Shown piece after piece: positions 46,344 through 55,402 of a DNA stretch of 64,000 bases. The stretch comes from Bradyrhizobium sp. AZCC 1610 (GTDB lineage: Bacteria; Pseudomonadota; Alphaproteobacteria; Rhizobiales; Xanthobacteraceae), in contig NZ_JAZHRR010000001.1 of the NCBI RefSeq assembly GCF_036924515.1, forward strand, positions 1,211,001 through 1,275,000, given 5' to 3'. The notes below the pieces were generated by a model. That model worked only from the letters and a program-made list of their open reading frames with translations, was not told the DNA's origin and did no database searches. Every line of letters starts with the position of its first letter. Positions within the stretch are counted from its first letter, which is position 1. The translations under genes were made by a program, and so were the position numbers.

Positions 46344-46691
46344 ATGCTGAAAGCACTAGCTACTGCGACGGCAATTCTAGCTGCAGAAAGTTCACACGTT
46401 CAGGCGCAAACAGACCTCACGGCGTACGCGGATGCTAACGGTTATATTGACGTGCAGGCACTAACGTGTGCTGCCCTTGCAGGAACCTGGCAGGGCGATG
46501 CTGACAGGCTGACCACCTGGTACAGTGGTTGGTACAACGGCCTTGCAAAGAAGCACTACTTCAACATAGCCCGTTCGAAAGAGCTGGAACATGAGGTGAT
46601 TGTCTATTGCAAAGCAAATCCGCAGATTCGGATCATCGAAGCGATAGATGTGATGCTCAAGCAAGAGAAACACAAGGCCGCGTTCAAGTGA
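46344..46691 (+). CDS. HdeA/HdeB-family periplasmic protein
   Basis: 115 residues. Signal peptide 1-21 (cleavage near VQAQ) and a short all-helical domain with two Cys about 56 residues apart (LTCAALAGTW ... VIVYCKANP), which fits the single-disulfide HdeA fold of acid-stress chaperones. The sequence YSGWYNGLAKK corresponds to the conserved W-x-x-GY/W-N-G region. The true role may differ from E. coli HdeA, since rhizobia have many paralogues. The start at 46344 has GGGGTG upstream. Confidence 0.78.
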   Translation: MLKALATATAILAAESSHVQAQTDLTAYADANGYIDVQALTCAALAGTWQGDADRLTTWYSGWYNGLAKKHYFNIARSKELEHEVIVYCKANPQIRIIEAIDVMLKQEKHKAAFK

Positions 46692-46843
46692 AGTTACGAT
46701 TCGCGGTCGCCGGGTCTGGTGTTAGCGTAATGTCACTCTTGAAGATATTAAGTCATCGTGGATTGTTTCGCGTGCGTGCTCCTACTTGCCACAACTCATT
46801 GTAGCTTCGGCCCCGCCGCGTTTGTCGCCGACCTTCCTGCTCG

Positions 46844-47832
46844 ATGGAGCCGGTTGCGTGGAAGCTCTTCAGAAAATCGAGTCCATGGCCGCTCAATGAC
46901 TGCGCGGATCGCCTGGAGAGAGTGGGAGTCGAGGCGTCGTCGCTTGGCATCTGGCTCTATCGCGAACTACAGTCAGCCGGGCTTCCGATCACCGTCGTCG
47001 AGGCACGTCACATGCGCGTGTCGCTGTCGACGATGCGGAACAAGACCGATCGGAACGACGCGCGCGGCATCGCACAGATGATGCGACTGGGCTGGTACCG
47101 TGCCGTGCATGTCAAGAATATCGACATGCAGAAGATGCGCACGCTGCTGACCAGCCGGAAGCTGCTCAAGCGCAAACTGATCGATCTCGAAAACCATATT
47201 CGTGGTGCGCTTCGGGCCTATGGTTGCTTGTCGGAGCCGTCGCCCGGGGGACATATGAAGCACGCGTCCGCGAGCTGATTGAGCGCAGCGATCCGATCTT
47301 TGTGATGACCATCGAGGCTATGCTGGACGCGCGTCACGCGATCCTCGAGGGTTACGATCGGCTACATCGTGTGCTCCTGCAAGTGGTCCAGCATGATCCT
47401 GTCTGCCGGCGTCTGATGACGGTTCCCGGCGTCGGTCCCGTTGCAGCCCTGTCGTTCAAGGTTGGCGTTGATGACCCTCATCGCTTTGCCCGGTCCCGAA
47501 CGGTAGGCGCCCATTTTGGCCTGACGCCGAGGCGGCACCAGTCCGGTACGTCGATCGACTTTGAAGGTCGGATCAGCAAACAGGGCGACGTTGCCGTTCG
47601 GGAGGCGCTATGCGAGGCGGCTGCAAGCCTGCTGCTGCGGGTTAGGAAATGGTCGGCATTGCGGGTGTGGGGTCTGCGGATTGCTAAACGATCGAGCATG
47701 TTGTGCGCCATCACGGCGGTCGCGCGCAAGCTCGCGAGCATTCTGCACCGGATGTGGGTCAGCGAGACCGACCTCCACGTCGGGTTCGGCGCAAAGGTCA
47801 CGCAGCGGCTGCGATTGAAGCCTGCACAGTAG
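46844..47832 (+). pseudogene. IS110-family transposase, frameshifted remnant
   Basis: Two frames together give an IS110-type transposase. The first (to 47278) has the end of the DEDD RuvC-like domain: VEARHMRVSLSTMRNKTDRNDARGIAQMMR. The second (from about 47224) carries the C-terminal transposase_20 domain: LMTVPGVGPVAALSF and HFGLTPRRHQSG. They join at about 47222 if one base is restored (RAYG-x-LVGAVARGTYEARV). The N-terminal strand with the first catalytic Asp cannot be read in one frame upstream of 46850. The element is inactive. Confidence 0.85.
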
Positions 47833-47843
47833 CTGCTGTGCAG
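47822..47843 (+). terminator. Hairpin at the end of the IS110 remnant
   Basis: Perfect 8-bp stem CTGCACAG / CTGTGCAG with a 6-base loop that includes the transposase stop codon. No T-run follows. It may be an IS end structure and not a terminator. Confidence 0.35.
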
Positions 47844-48488
47844 ATGACGACGGATTGACGCTGGGTTTGCGCCCACATGTTGAGGAGGAAACAAATTAGA
47901 GATCCGCGCGCGCGGTGAGCGTCCCCTGGCGGGGCCGCGAAACGGGGAATGTCCGCTATCTCTTGCCTGCTGCCGCCCTTCGAGACGAGAGCGCCGGACT
48001 GCTTGGACAACCCTGTTTACGAACCTGATGAAGAGCATGCGATGGCCGATGTGCTGAACGCGAAGGAACGCATGGACCCGCCTGGTGAATGCACGTCGCG
48101 TACGCGGCTGTGGCGAAGTTTGCGCGTTTTGGTGCAGGGAGTCTGTAATGGCCGAAGATCGAAGAGTCGCAGAAAAGCGTAGGAATGAGTTGACTTTGCA
48201 CGCCCGATTAGGAGGGCAAGATAAAGCGAGATTTTTCGCTGCCGGAACTTCGTTCCTAAGTGTTTGTCTGCACATTGTTTTGCGGGGCTCGCTCTTCGTG
48301 CGATGAGGTGCGGCGGGGGGCGCTGCTGAACCTTTCTTCTTTGTTTTCAACGATCCAAGCGCCATCGCCCGCAACGTGCGGGTAATGAGAGACCGCAGTG
48401 TTTACGCCGATGCACGTATTTCTGCGCTCCCATGCGACGAGAGCATTCCGCGCTTGCTCGGTGTTTTTCGACCTCCGATCGTCATCTC
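47844..48488. other. Region between IS110 remnant and relaxase
   Basis: 645 bases. Apart from a possible small gene at 48148-48306 nothing is firmly supported. An origin of transfer would be expected near a relaxase gene, but I could not identify one by eye. Confidence 0.4.
48148..48306 (+). CDS. Possible 52-residue protein before the relaxase
   Basis: A GGGAG ribosome binding site lies 9 bases before the ATG. The first part is charged and helical (AEDRRVAEKRRNELTLHARL), the second hydrophobic (FLSVCLHIVL). It resembles nothing I can name; by position it could be an accessory mobilisation protein. Confidence 0.4.
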   Translation: MAEDRRVAEKRRNELTLHARLGGQDKARFFAAGTSFLSVCLHIVLRGSLFVR

Positions 48489-50609
48489 ATGGCGAGCAAC
48501 GAAGACGACTTTCGCATCCGTCCCGGCAAGGTCCGGGACCGTGGTGGTGCGAGCATACGTGCGCGCCGGCTCGGCGGGATGCGCCGACGTACGCCCAGCT
48601 TCCTCGGTGAGGTCCAACAGGCCATCCGCCGGGCCGGCGGCAACCCCGACCGCTTGGCCAGGGCCGGAAAGGGAAGTGGCCGGTTCAATGCGCGGGGCCG
48701 CGGCGCTGCGACAGGGCTGACGCTGAAGGATCGGAGCGCGTGGAACCAGGACGCAAGCGGGGTGCGCACACGAGCCCGGCGTGTGGCCGTGAAGGCCCGC
48801 GTGGTCAAGCTCAACCCGCAGCGCGGTGCGATGCGAGGGCGTGGCTTCGTCAGCGCCAAAGCGGTAGACGCCCACCTGCGCTATCTCGAGCGGGATAGCG
48901 TGACGAGGGATGGTGGGAAGGGCCAGGTTTATTCGGCCGAGCGCGACGTAGAGGATGGCCGCGCCTTTCTCGACCGGGGCCGCGAGGACCGTCATCAGTT
49001 CCGCTTCATCGTCTCCGCCGAGGAAGGGGCGGAGTTGGCGGATCGGCGCGAGACCACTCGCAATCTGATGAAGCAGATGGAAGCCGACCTCGGGACGAGG
49101 CTCGACTGGATCGCGGTCGACCACCACAACACCGGCCACCCTCATACCCACATCATCGTTCGGGGCATTACCGACGACGGCAAGATCCTCAACATCGCCG
49201 GCGACTATATCGCTCACGGCATTCGCGAGCGCGCCAGCGAAATCGTCACGCTGGAATTGGGCCGGCAGACCGAGCTTGAGGTGGCGAAGCAGCTCGAGCG
49301 GGAAGTGGACGCCGACCGCTTCACCAGGCTCGACCGGATGCTGATCGCCGAGCAGCAGGGGAAGGAGGTCACCGACCTGCGCCCCGACCAGGACATGCGC
49401 GACACGTTCCGTCAGAACCGCGCGCTGCTAATTGAACGGGCGCGCAAGCTGGAGCGCATGGGGCTTGCGACCGAGGTCGAAACCGGCAAATGGATCGTGT
49501 CGCGCGAGGCCGAACCCGTGCTGCGGGAGCTTGGTGAGCGCGGCGACATCATCAAGACCATGCACAGGGCACTGGAGCGCGAAGGGCTGGCAGAGGACCG
49601 CCATCCGGCGCGCTATGTCCTGCACCGCGAGAGCGCGACCGAACGCATCGTCGGCCGCGTGCTCGACAAAGGGCTTGGCGGCGACGAGATCGACGAGCGG
49701 GTCCGACTGGTGATCGACGGGGTGGACGGGCGGGTGCACCACATCGAGATGGATGCTGCCCGCGCCGAGGAAGTCGGTCGAGGCATGATCGTCGCGGCGG
49801 GCTCCGCCCCTCCCGCGCCGCGTGCTGCCGACCGCAACATCATGGATGTCGCAGGTCAAGAAGGTATCTATCGCCCGTCCGCGCATCTGGAGCGGGCGCG
49901 CGCCGCGATCGACCGCATCGGCGGCGACCCCGAGGCGTTCGTTCGCTCCCATGTCCGCCGGCTGGAGGCCCTGCGCCGGGGCGGCCATGTGGAGCGGATC
50001 GACGCGGATCACTGGCGTGTCTCCGCCGATCTCCCCGAGCGCGGTCAAACCTACGATCTCGCACGGGACCGTGCGAATATTCGAATAAGTGTCCTGTCTC
50101 CCACCGGTCTCGACCGGCAGATCGGCCATGACGGCGCGACTTGGCTTGACCGCGAACTGGTCTCCCGCCAGCGTGTGGCGCTTGCCGCCGATGGTTTCGG
50201 TCAGGAGGTGAAGGTGGCGCTGAACAAGCGCAAGCGAGCCTTGGTGGACGCGGGCCACGTTACCGACCTCGGCAACGGCCATGTCCGGGCGCCAAAGAAT
50301 CTGATCCAGCGGCTTGAGACCGCCGACATCGAACGAGCCGGCAAGGCGCTCGCCGCCGAACGCGGGCGACAATGGCAACTCACCGTTCCCGGCAACCACA
50401 TCAGCGGCCAGCTTGTCGGCTCCACCCAACTATCCAGTGGCCGTTTCGCGATGATCGAGAGCTTCAGTGGTGATGGTGGGCTCAGCTTCAGTCTCGTGCC
50501 GTGGCAACCTGTGCTCGACAACCGCATCGGGCAGCACATCTCCGGCCTCATGCGCAATGACGGCGGCATCGAATGGAGCTTGGGTAGAAAGCGAGGGTTG
50601 GGGCTGTGA
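48489..50609 (+). CDS. Conjugative relaxase, RlxS-like with DUF3363
   Basis: 706 residues. The HUH metal site is clear: DHHNTGHPHTHIIVRG near residue 215-230, where three His coordinate the metal, and an upstream FRFIVSAEEG strand. The C-terminal half is the DUF3363-type region of VirD2/RlxS relaxases (repeated RALVDAGHVTDLGNGHVRAP-like text). It nicks at oriT and leads the strand into the recipient. Basic N-terminal 90 residues (many Arg/Gly) precede the nuclease. It is complete, unlike the neighbouring recombinase. Start chosen at MASNEDDF; the ribosome binding site is weak. Confidence 0.85.
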   Translation: MASNEDDFRIRPGKVRDRGGASIRARRLGGMRRRTPSFLGEVQQAIRRAGGNPDRLARAGKGSGRFNARGRGAATGLTLKDRSAWNQDASGVRTRARRVAVKARVVKLNPQRGAMRGRGFVSAKAVDAHLRYLERDSVTRDGGKGQVYSAERDVEDGRAFLDRGREDRHQFRFIVSAEEGAELADRRETTRNLMKQMEADLGTRLDWIAVDHHNTGHPHTHIIVRGITDDGKILNIAGDYIAHGIRERASEIVTLELGRQTELEVAKQLEREVDADRFTRLDRMLIAEQQGKEVTDLRPDQDMRDTFRQNRALLIERARKLERMGLATEVETGKWIVSREAEPVLRELGERGDIIKTMHRALEREGLAEDRHPARYVLHRESATERIVGRVLDKGLGGDEIDERVRLVIDGVDGRVHHIEMDAARAEEVGRGMIVAAGSAPPAPRAADRNIMDVAGQEGIYRPSAHLERARAAIDRIGGDPEAFVRSHVRRLEALRRGGHVERIDADHWRVSADLPERGQTYDLARDRANIRISVLSPTGLDRQIGHDGATWLDRELVSRQRVALAADGFGQEVKVALNKRKRALVDAGHVTDLGNGHVRAPKNLIQRLETADIERAGKALAAERGRQWQLTVPGNHISGQLVGSTQLSSGRFAMIESFSGDGGLSFSLVPWQPVLDNRIGQHISGLMRNDGGIEWSLGRKRGLGL

Positions 50610-50991
50610 GCCGGCGTGCAAGCCTTGCCTGCTTGAAGCCAAGCAGGCCGGACCAGCGCCACCCCGTCAAGGCTGGCGCGTTTCGCGCCCCCGCTTCGCG
50701 GCTTGCGGCCTTGACGGGCTGTCGCTGGCCCAGCAGGGGCTTGCCAAGCAGGTAGGGCTCAATCAATCGGAAACGGAGCGCTTCCTCATCCTGACGCGAG
50801 ATTCGTAAGAATCGTCCCCCCTGTCGCGAATGCCGGTCCGCTCGAAAAGTCCTGAGAAATTTGCATCCAACGAACAGAAATCGCCGACCGCAAGTATCTT
50901 TGCGCTCTGCTACGATGGCTCGACTTCCTGACTTCCGCTCTGCGCTCCCTCGTTGTTTTTCGCTCGATGGACCTGACGAGGGAGCGTCGGA
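50610..50991. other. Region after the relaxase
   Basis: 382 bases without a supported gene. It has a strong hairpin at 50628-50647 and a related GCTTGCCAAGCAGG string at 50739-50752. Confidence 0.45.
50628..50647 (+). terminator. Hairpin downstream of the relaxase
   Basis: Perfect 8-bp stem CCTGCTTG / CAAGCAGG with loop AAGC, 19 bases after the relaxase stop. No T-run, so factor-independent termination is uncertain. Confidence 0.4.
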
Positions 50992-51168
50992 ATGGCGACG
51001 GAAGAGGACGGGAAAAGGCCTTGTCCGGCGAATGACAATGGATCGCGCTCCGGAGAGTCGCTTGACCCGCGCATTCTGCGGATTGCAGAAGCTATCGGCC
51101 GACAGCTCGCGCGGCAGCAGGCCAAGCCTCCGGCAGCGGCCAATGACAACGAACCGTGGCCACGATAG
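50992..51168 (+). CDS. Small hydrophilic protein between relaxase and recombinase
   Basis: 58 residues with a GAGGGAG ribosome binding site 9 bases before the ATG. Sequence has a Pro/Asn/Asp-rich head and tail around a helix (DPRILRIAEAIGRQLARQQ). Such short proteins with a LRIAEAIGRQLAR-like helix are found just before serine recombinases in related elements, probably accessory or regulatory. Function unknown. Confidence 0.6.
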   Translation: MATEEDGKRPCPANDNGSRSGESLDPRILRIAEAIGRQLARQQAKPPAAANDNEPWPR

Positions 51169-51183
51169 AGACAGGTTGTTCAG

Positions 51184-51345
51184 CTACAATTTCATCTGCT
51201 TGGTTCGTTTGCTCAAGAGACGGACAGATTCCCGGAGCAAAACGGGCAGTACGCCGGCAAAGCGCAGATGCTTGAACAGCGTCGCGACGTCGGCCTGATC
51301 GCGCGAGACGCGGTCCAGTGCGAAATCTCCGAACTTCATGTCGGC
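51184..51345 (-). pseudogene. Inverted fragment of the serine recombinase catalytic region
   Basis: On the minus strand the text reads FGDFALDRVSRDQADVATLF then KHLRFAGV, which is the part of a serine recombinase that should directly precede EISELHVGLKGTM. That downstream text is on the plus strand from about 51325. So a short segment has been inverted in place. The tail after LPVLL is not recombinase-like. Confidence 0.65.
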
Positions 51346-52673
51346 CTCAAAGGCACGATGAACGCTCTGTTCCTGAAAGACCTCGCTGCCAAGACCCATC
51401 GTGGTTTGCGCGGCCGAGTGGAGAAGGGCAAGGCGGGTGGCGGCCTCTGCTATGGTTACGACGTGGTGAAGCGCACCGATAGAGAGGGTGAACCGGTTCG
51501 GGGCGAACGCCAGATCAATGAAGCCGAGGCCGCGATTGTCCGTCGGATCTTCCAGGAATTCGCGGCGGGAAAATCGCCACGCGGGATCGCGACCGATCTG
51601 AACCGGAATGGCATTCCCGGACCGTTCGGCCGCGCCTGGGTGACACGACGATCCGAGGACATGCCTGCCGGGGCAACGGCATCGTCAACAACGAGCTCTA
51701 TGCCGGCCTGCTGGTCTGGAACCGGCAGAGCTTCATCAAGGACCCGAATACGGGCAAGCGGGTGTCGCGTCCGAACCCCGAGGCGAAGTGGATCAGGACC
51801 GAGGTGCCTGGACTTCGTGTTGTCGATGACGAGTTGTGGCAGCGGGTGAAGCTGCGCCAGGCCGAGCTTGCGAAGCAGTTCGAGGCGACGACCAAGGGGG
51901 TCCGGGCCGCTCGCGCGGAACGGCTGAACCGCCTGCGCCGCCCTGCCTTCCTCCGGTCAGGTCTGCTCACCTGCGGGTGTTGCGGCAGCAAGTATGGCAT
52001 CGTCGTCAACGACCGCTACGGCTGTCTCGGTCATTTCCGCAAAGGGATCTGCAAAAACGGTCGCACCGTTCGCCGTGACGACATCGAGCGGCGCGTGTTG
52101 GCGGGCCTTACCGACAAGCTGGTATCTCCCGAGGCCGTAGCGGTCGCCGTGCGCGCCTACGCCGAGGAAACCAATCGCCAGAACCGTGAACGGCGAGCGC
52201 AGGCAGAAGCGAGCCGCCGCGCCCTTGTGAAGATTGAGAAGAGCATCAAAGGGATCATGGACGCCATCGAGGATGGTATGTACCAGCCGGCCATGAAGGC
52301 GAGGATGGGGGAACTGGCTCAGCAGAAAGCCGAGATCGAGGCACGACTAGCCGAGGCTCCGGCCGTTCTACCGGACGTACATCCGAATATCGCTGAACAC
52401 TATCGCGCCAAGGTGATACGCCTCGCCGAAACGCTGGCCGAGCCGGAGTCCAACGGGGAAGCCCGCGAGGACATCCGCTCGCTCGTTGGCGAGGTGGTGA
52501 TAACCCCCGGCGATAAGCGAGGCGAGAGCCACGCCATCCTACGCGGCGAGCTGATGGCCATTCTCGACCTTGCCGCGGGCCGGCGGAGGTCTCCCAAGCC
52601 AGAAGTTATAACAAACGCGCTTGCAGGTCCCCGATTTGAACCTATCGAGCGATGGCCTTGTAGTCGCAGTTGA
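51322..52673 (+). pseudogene. Large serine recombinase, truncated and frameshifted
   Basis: Plus-strand text from EISELHVGLKGTMNALFLKDL through the recombinase domain (GRVEKGKAGGGLCYGYDVV, FAAGKSPRGIATDLNRNG) to a zinc-ribbon (LLTCGCCGSKYG ... CLGHFRKGICKNG) and a coiled coil (RRALVKIEKSIKGIMDAIE). The frame breaks near 51637-51640, where GCC TGG GTG should read GCC TGG GGT GAC; restoring one G gives RAWGDTTIRGHACRGNGIVN. The catalytic Ser domain is missing upstream. The product cannot be active, so the element can no longer excise by itself. Confidence 0.82.
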
Positions 52674-52810
52674 CCCCCGTAAAGTCAGAGTAGCGTGTTC
52701 AGATATCAGGCAGTGCAACGACTATGATCGTGCGACGAAAGCCCATTTGCGGTCGGATAAGCCCAGTGGTGCGACCAGTAAGTCATTGATTGTTCTTGAC
52801 CCGTCGCTAT
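52674..52810. other. Short stretch between recombinase remnant and tRNA fragment
   Basis: No gene seen. It should contain the element-side end of the attachment region. Confidence 0.4.
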
Positions 52811-52855
52811 CTCTTAATCAGCGGGTCCCAGGTTCGAGCCCTGGTGCGCCCACCA
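52811..52855 (+). tRNA. 3' fragment of tRNA-Lys(CTT), probable attachment site
   Basis: Starts in the anticodon loop (CTCTTAA), continues through the 3' anticodon strand TCAGC, a perfect T-arm (CCAGG-TTCGAGC-CCTGG), the acceptor 3' strand TGCGCCC, A and encoded CCA. The bases before it (GCTAT) no longer pair with TCAGC, where an intact tRNA should have GCTGA. No D-arm or 5' acceptor strand precedes it. This is the footprint left at one end of an element integrated in the 3' part of a tRNA gene; the intact gene should lie at the other, left, end. Confidence 0.8.
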
Positions 52856-53105
52856 AGCCTTTCAAGATCCAATACATTGCCATTGAATGCGGTGACGCGC
52901 GTCGGACTGACGGCAATCCCGCTCGACCTTCCGCCATTCCCTCGGGGCCGAGCAGCCAGACACCGGCAAAGAAGAAAGCCGTTCCGCAACCGGTCCATAC
53001 AGAAATACGCTTCCATTCCGTGGTTCGAAAAAGCAAATCGCTTCCATTGCTCCGTGCGCCGGAAACGACGACATTTACTCCGGAAATCAATGGATTGGCC
53101 GCGCA
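52856..53105. other. Stretch right of the tRNA fragment
   Basis: 250 bases without a supported gene. Chromosomal backbone probably begins here. Confidence 0.45.
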
Positions 53106-53324
53106 ATGGAACGCTTGCGATACGAGCCGTTTGGCGAGCGCCTGATGCCCGAACGGGAAGCAGGGCCGCGTTCGCGCGCGTCCAAATATCTGTTGTGGGC
53201 GGGCACAGGCCTGTTCTGGTCGCTGGTTGGAGCCATCGTGATCGCCCGCGCCGCCTTCTTCGAGCCGGGTGTCTTTGACGGTTTCAGCCGCGTCGCGGCG
53301 CTGGCCAAGGCCGCGATCTTCTAA
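53106..53324 (+). CDS. Small single-span membrane protein
   Basis: 72 residues with one membrane segment (YLLWAGTGLFWSLVGAIVIARAAFF). High GC codon use typical of chromosomal genes. A second Met at 53145 could be the start. Its end overlaps the 3' end of the convergent LysR gene by 4 bases. Unknown function. Confidence 0.55.
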   Translation: MERLRYEPFGERLMPEREAGPRSRASKYLLWAGTGLFWSLVGAIVIARAAFFEPGVFDGFSRVAALAKAAIF

Positions 53325-54229
53325 GCCACCTCAGCAACTCGCTTGTCCTGCCAGATGATCCGCTCGAACGCGGTCGCCGCAGGGATTTCTATTCGCCCGG
53401 GTACCTTCAATTGCCACAGCGTGCGCTCGATCTGCAGATCGCGCATCTGCACGACCTTGAGTCGGCCAAGCGTGACCTGATCGGAAATCGTGGCGCTGGA
53501 CACGATGGCGACGCCGAGGCCGGCGGCTACCGCCTGCTTGATAGCCTCGGTGCTGCCGATCTCCAGCGTGCGCCTAGGTTCGATGCCCTCGGCAGCCAGC
53601 GCCTGCGCCACCACCTCGCGCGATCCGGAACCGGGCTCGCGTACGATCAGGACTTCGTCGCACAGCGCCGCGCCGTCGATCCCGCGCTCGGCCGCCGCGA
53701 AGCGGTGCCGCGCATCGACGATCAGGCTCATGACGTCGGTTCGCCAGGCATGGCTTTCGAGCTCGTCATCTTCAACCGGACCTTCGACCAGCGCGATCTC
53801 GATATCATGCGCCAGCATGAGATCGGCGATGTCCCTGGTATTCGCGATAATGAGATGCAGGTCGATCCCGGGATATTTTCGGTGAAACGTCCCGAGATAG
53901 TCCGATATCATGTAGGTTGCGATCGTGGTGGATGCGCCGATGCGCAGCGATCCGCTGTCGAGATTGCGCAGCGACAATAATTCGTCCTCTGCCGCGCGCT
54001 CGGTCGCAAACAGCGCTTCCGCATGCCGCACCAGCGCCTTTCCCTCCCGTGTCGGACGCACGCCCTTTGGGGTCCGGTCGAGCAGGCGGCAGCCGACCTG
54101 AAGCTCGAAATCCCGCACCCCCTTCGAGATCGCCGGCTGGCTGATATGGAGGGCGTCGGCTGCACGCGAGAAGCTCCCGGTTCTCACCACCATCGTGAAC
54201 AGGCGCAGCAGGTGCAGGTTCAAGGACAT
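53321..54229 (-). CDS. LysR-family transcriptional regulator
   Basis: 302 residues. N-terminal winged helix-turn-helix (LHLLRLFTMVVRTGSFSRAADALHISQPAISKGV) and a periplasmic-binding-like effector domain from residue 90. It is divergently transcribed from a YeiH-type exporter 85 bases away, the arrangement seen with E. coli yeiE-yeiH, so it probably controls that exporter in response to a sulfur compound (inference). Confidence 0.88.
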   Translation of the reverse strand: MSLNLHLLRLFTMVVRTGSFSRAADALHISQPAISKGVRDFELQVGCRLLDRTPKGVRPTREGKALVRHAEALFATERAAEDELLSLRNLDSGSLRIGASTTIATYMISDYLGTFHRKYPGIDLHLIIANTRDIADLMLAHDIEIALVEGPVEDDELESHAWRTDVMSLIVDARHRFAAAERGIDGAALCDEVLIVREPGSGSREVVAQALAAEGIEPRRTLEIGSTEAIKQAVAAGLGVAIVSSATISDQVTLGRLKVVQMRDLQIERTLWQLKVPGRIEIPAATAFERIIWQDKRVAEVA

Positions 54230-54314
54230 AACTTCCCTCTATTGGGCCAGATCGAAAATATATTACCCAACTATCGCCATCTGACGCATAGATTTTTCTC
54301 CCCGGGAGAAATTA
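54230..54314. promoter_or_regulatory. Divergent promoter region, LysR and exporter
   Basis: 85 AT-richer bases between the divergent starts, where the LysR operator should lie. A GGGAGA site precedes the GTG at 54315. I could not define a clear T-N11-A palindrome by eye. Confidence 0.5.
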
Positions 54315-55376
54315 GTGCCGCAGGACGAGGAATTTTCCGCTCCAGGGAATGGATCGGCCAACAGTGTCAGCCGCCTTGCAGGGCTCATTCCCGGCGTTCT
54401 CCTTTGCATCATCGTCGCCGGCATCTCGGCAGCCCTCGAAACCGCGGAACGGCGCTTGTTCGCGCACCCCTATGTGGAAGCGCTGGTGCTGGCGATCCTG
54501 CTCGGCATGGCCGTGCGCAGCTTCTGGAATCCGTCCGAGCGCTGGCAGGCCGGCATCGCCTTTAGCGCCAAGCAGCTGCTCGAGGTGGCCGTGATGCTGC
54601 TCGGCGCGTCCATCAGCTTCGCTGCAATCGCGGCGTCCGGCGCTGCCTTGCTCGGCGCCATTGCTGCGACCGTCGTCGTGACCCTGGGCCTCAGCTTCGG
54701 CGTCAGCCGTATGCTCGGGCTATCGACGCGGCTTTCGATCCTGATCGCCTGCGGCAATTCCATCTGCGGCAATTCGGCGATTGCAGCGGTCGCGCCGGTC
54801 ATCGGAGCCGATGGCGACGATATCGCGTCCTCGATCTCCTTCACGGCGATACTCGGCGTGGTGATGGTGTTGGGGCTGCCGCTGCTCATTCCGCTTTTGC
54901 AATTGTCCGCGACGCAATACGGAATTCTCGCCGGCCTCACGGTCTACGCCGTCCCGCAAGTGCTTGCCGCAACGGTGCCGGCGGGGCTCGTGAGCACGCA
55001 GATCGGAACGCTGGTGAAGTTGATGCGCGTATTGATGCTGGGGCCGGTCGTGGTGGGGCTTTCGTTGCTCGCCCCGCGCCTGCGTGGCGGAGTGCAGGGC
55101 AATACAGCGGTTGGATTCTTCCGGCTCGTGCCCTGGTTCATCCTCGGCTTTCTCGCGCTTTCTGTTCTGCGCTCGCTCGATATCGTACCGGCAACGGTGA
55201 TCGGCCCGCTGACCGCGATCACCGGATTCCTCACGGTCGTGTCGATGGCGGCGCTCGGCCTCGGCGTCGACGTTCGGGTTCTTGCCACCGTCGGTGGCAG
55301 GGTGACGGCGGCCGTGACGCTGTCGCTGATGCTCCTGCTCGCGATCAGCATCGGCCTGGTTCATCTGTTCAACTAG
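54315..55376 (+). CDS. YeiH/UPF0324 family putative sulfur-anion exporter
   Basis: 353 residues with about ten membrane spans. The family hallmark is GLSTRLSILIACGNSICGNSAIAAVAPVI, with a CGNSICGNSAI double motif. Family members are annotated as putative sulfate/sulfite exporters. The start is a GTG with GGGAGA upstream. Regulated by the divergent LysR gene; downstream nitroreductase and acyl-CoA dehydrogenase-like genes may share its physiological context. Confidence 0.85.
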   Translation: MPQDEEFSAPGNGSANSVSRLAGLIPGVLLCIIVAGISAALETAERRLFAHPYVEALVLAILLGMAVRSFWNPSERWQAGIAFSAKQLLEVAVMLLGASISFAAIAASGAALLGAIAATVVVTLGLSFGVSRMLGLSTRLSILIACGNSICGNSAIAAVAPVIGADGDDIASSISFTAILGVVMVLGLPLLIPLLQLSATQYGILAGLTVYAVPQVLAATVPAGLVSTQIGTLVKLMRVLMLGPVVVGLSLLAPRLRGGVQGNTAVGFFRLVPWFILGFLALSVLRSLDIVPATVIGPLTAITGFLTVVSMAALGLGVDVRVLATVGGRVTAAVTLSLMLLLAISIGLVHLFN

Positions 55377-55402
55377 TGCCCCGCTCGGGATCGTTCGAAC
55401 GA

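Noticed and set aside
47478..48374. 298-codon frame on the minus strand
   Set aside because: It runs antisense to the IS110 transposase and through noncoding sequence; Arg/Ser-rich translation without domains.
49428..50429. 333-codon frame opposite the relaxase
   Set aside because: Antisense shadow; the relaxase frame has clear HUH motifs.
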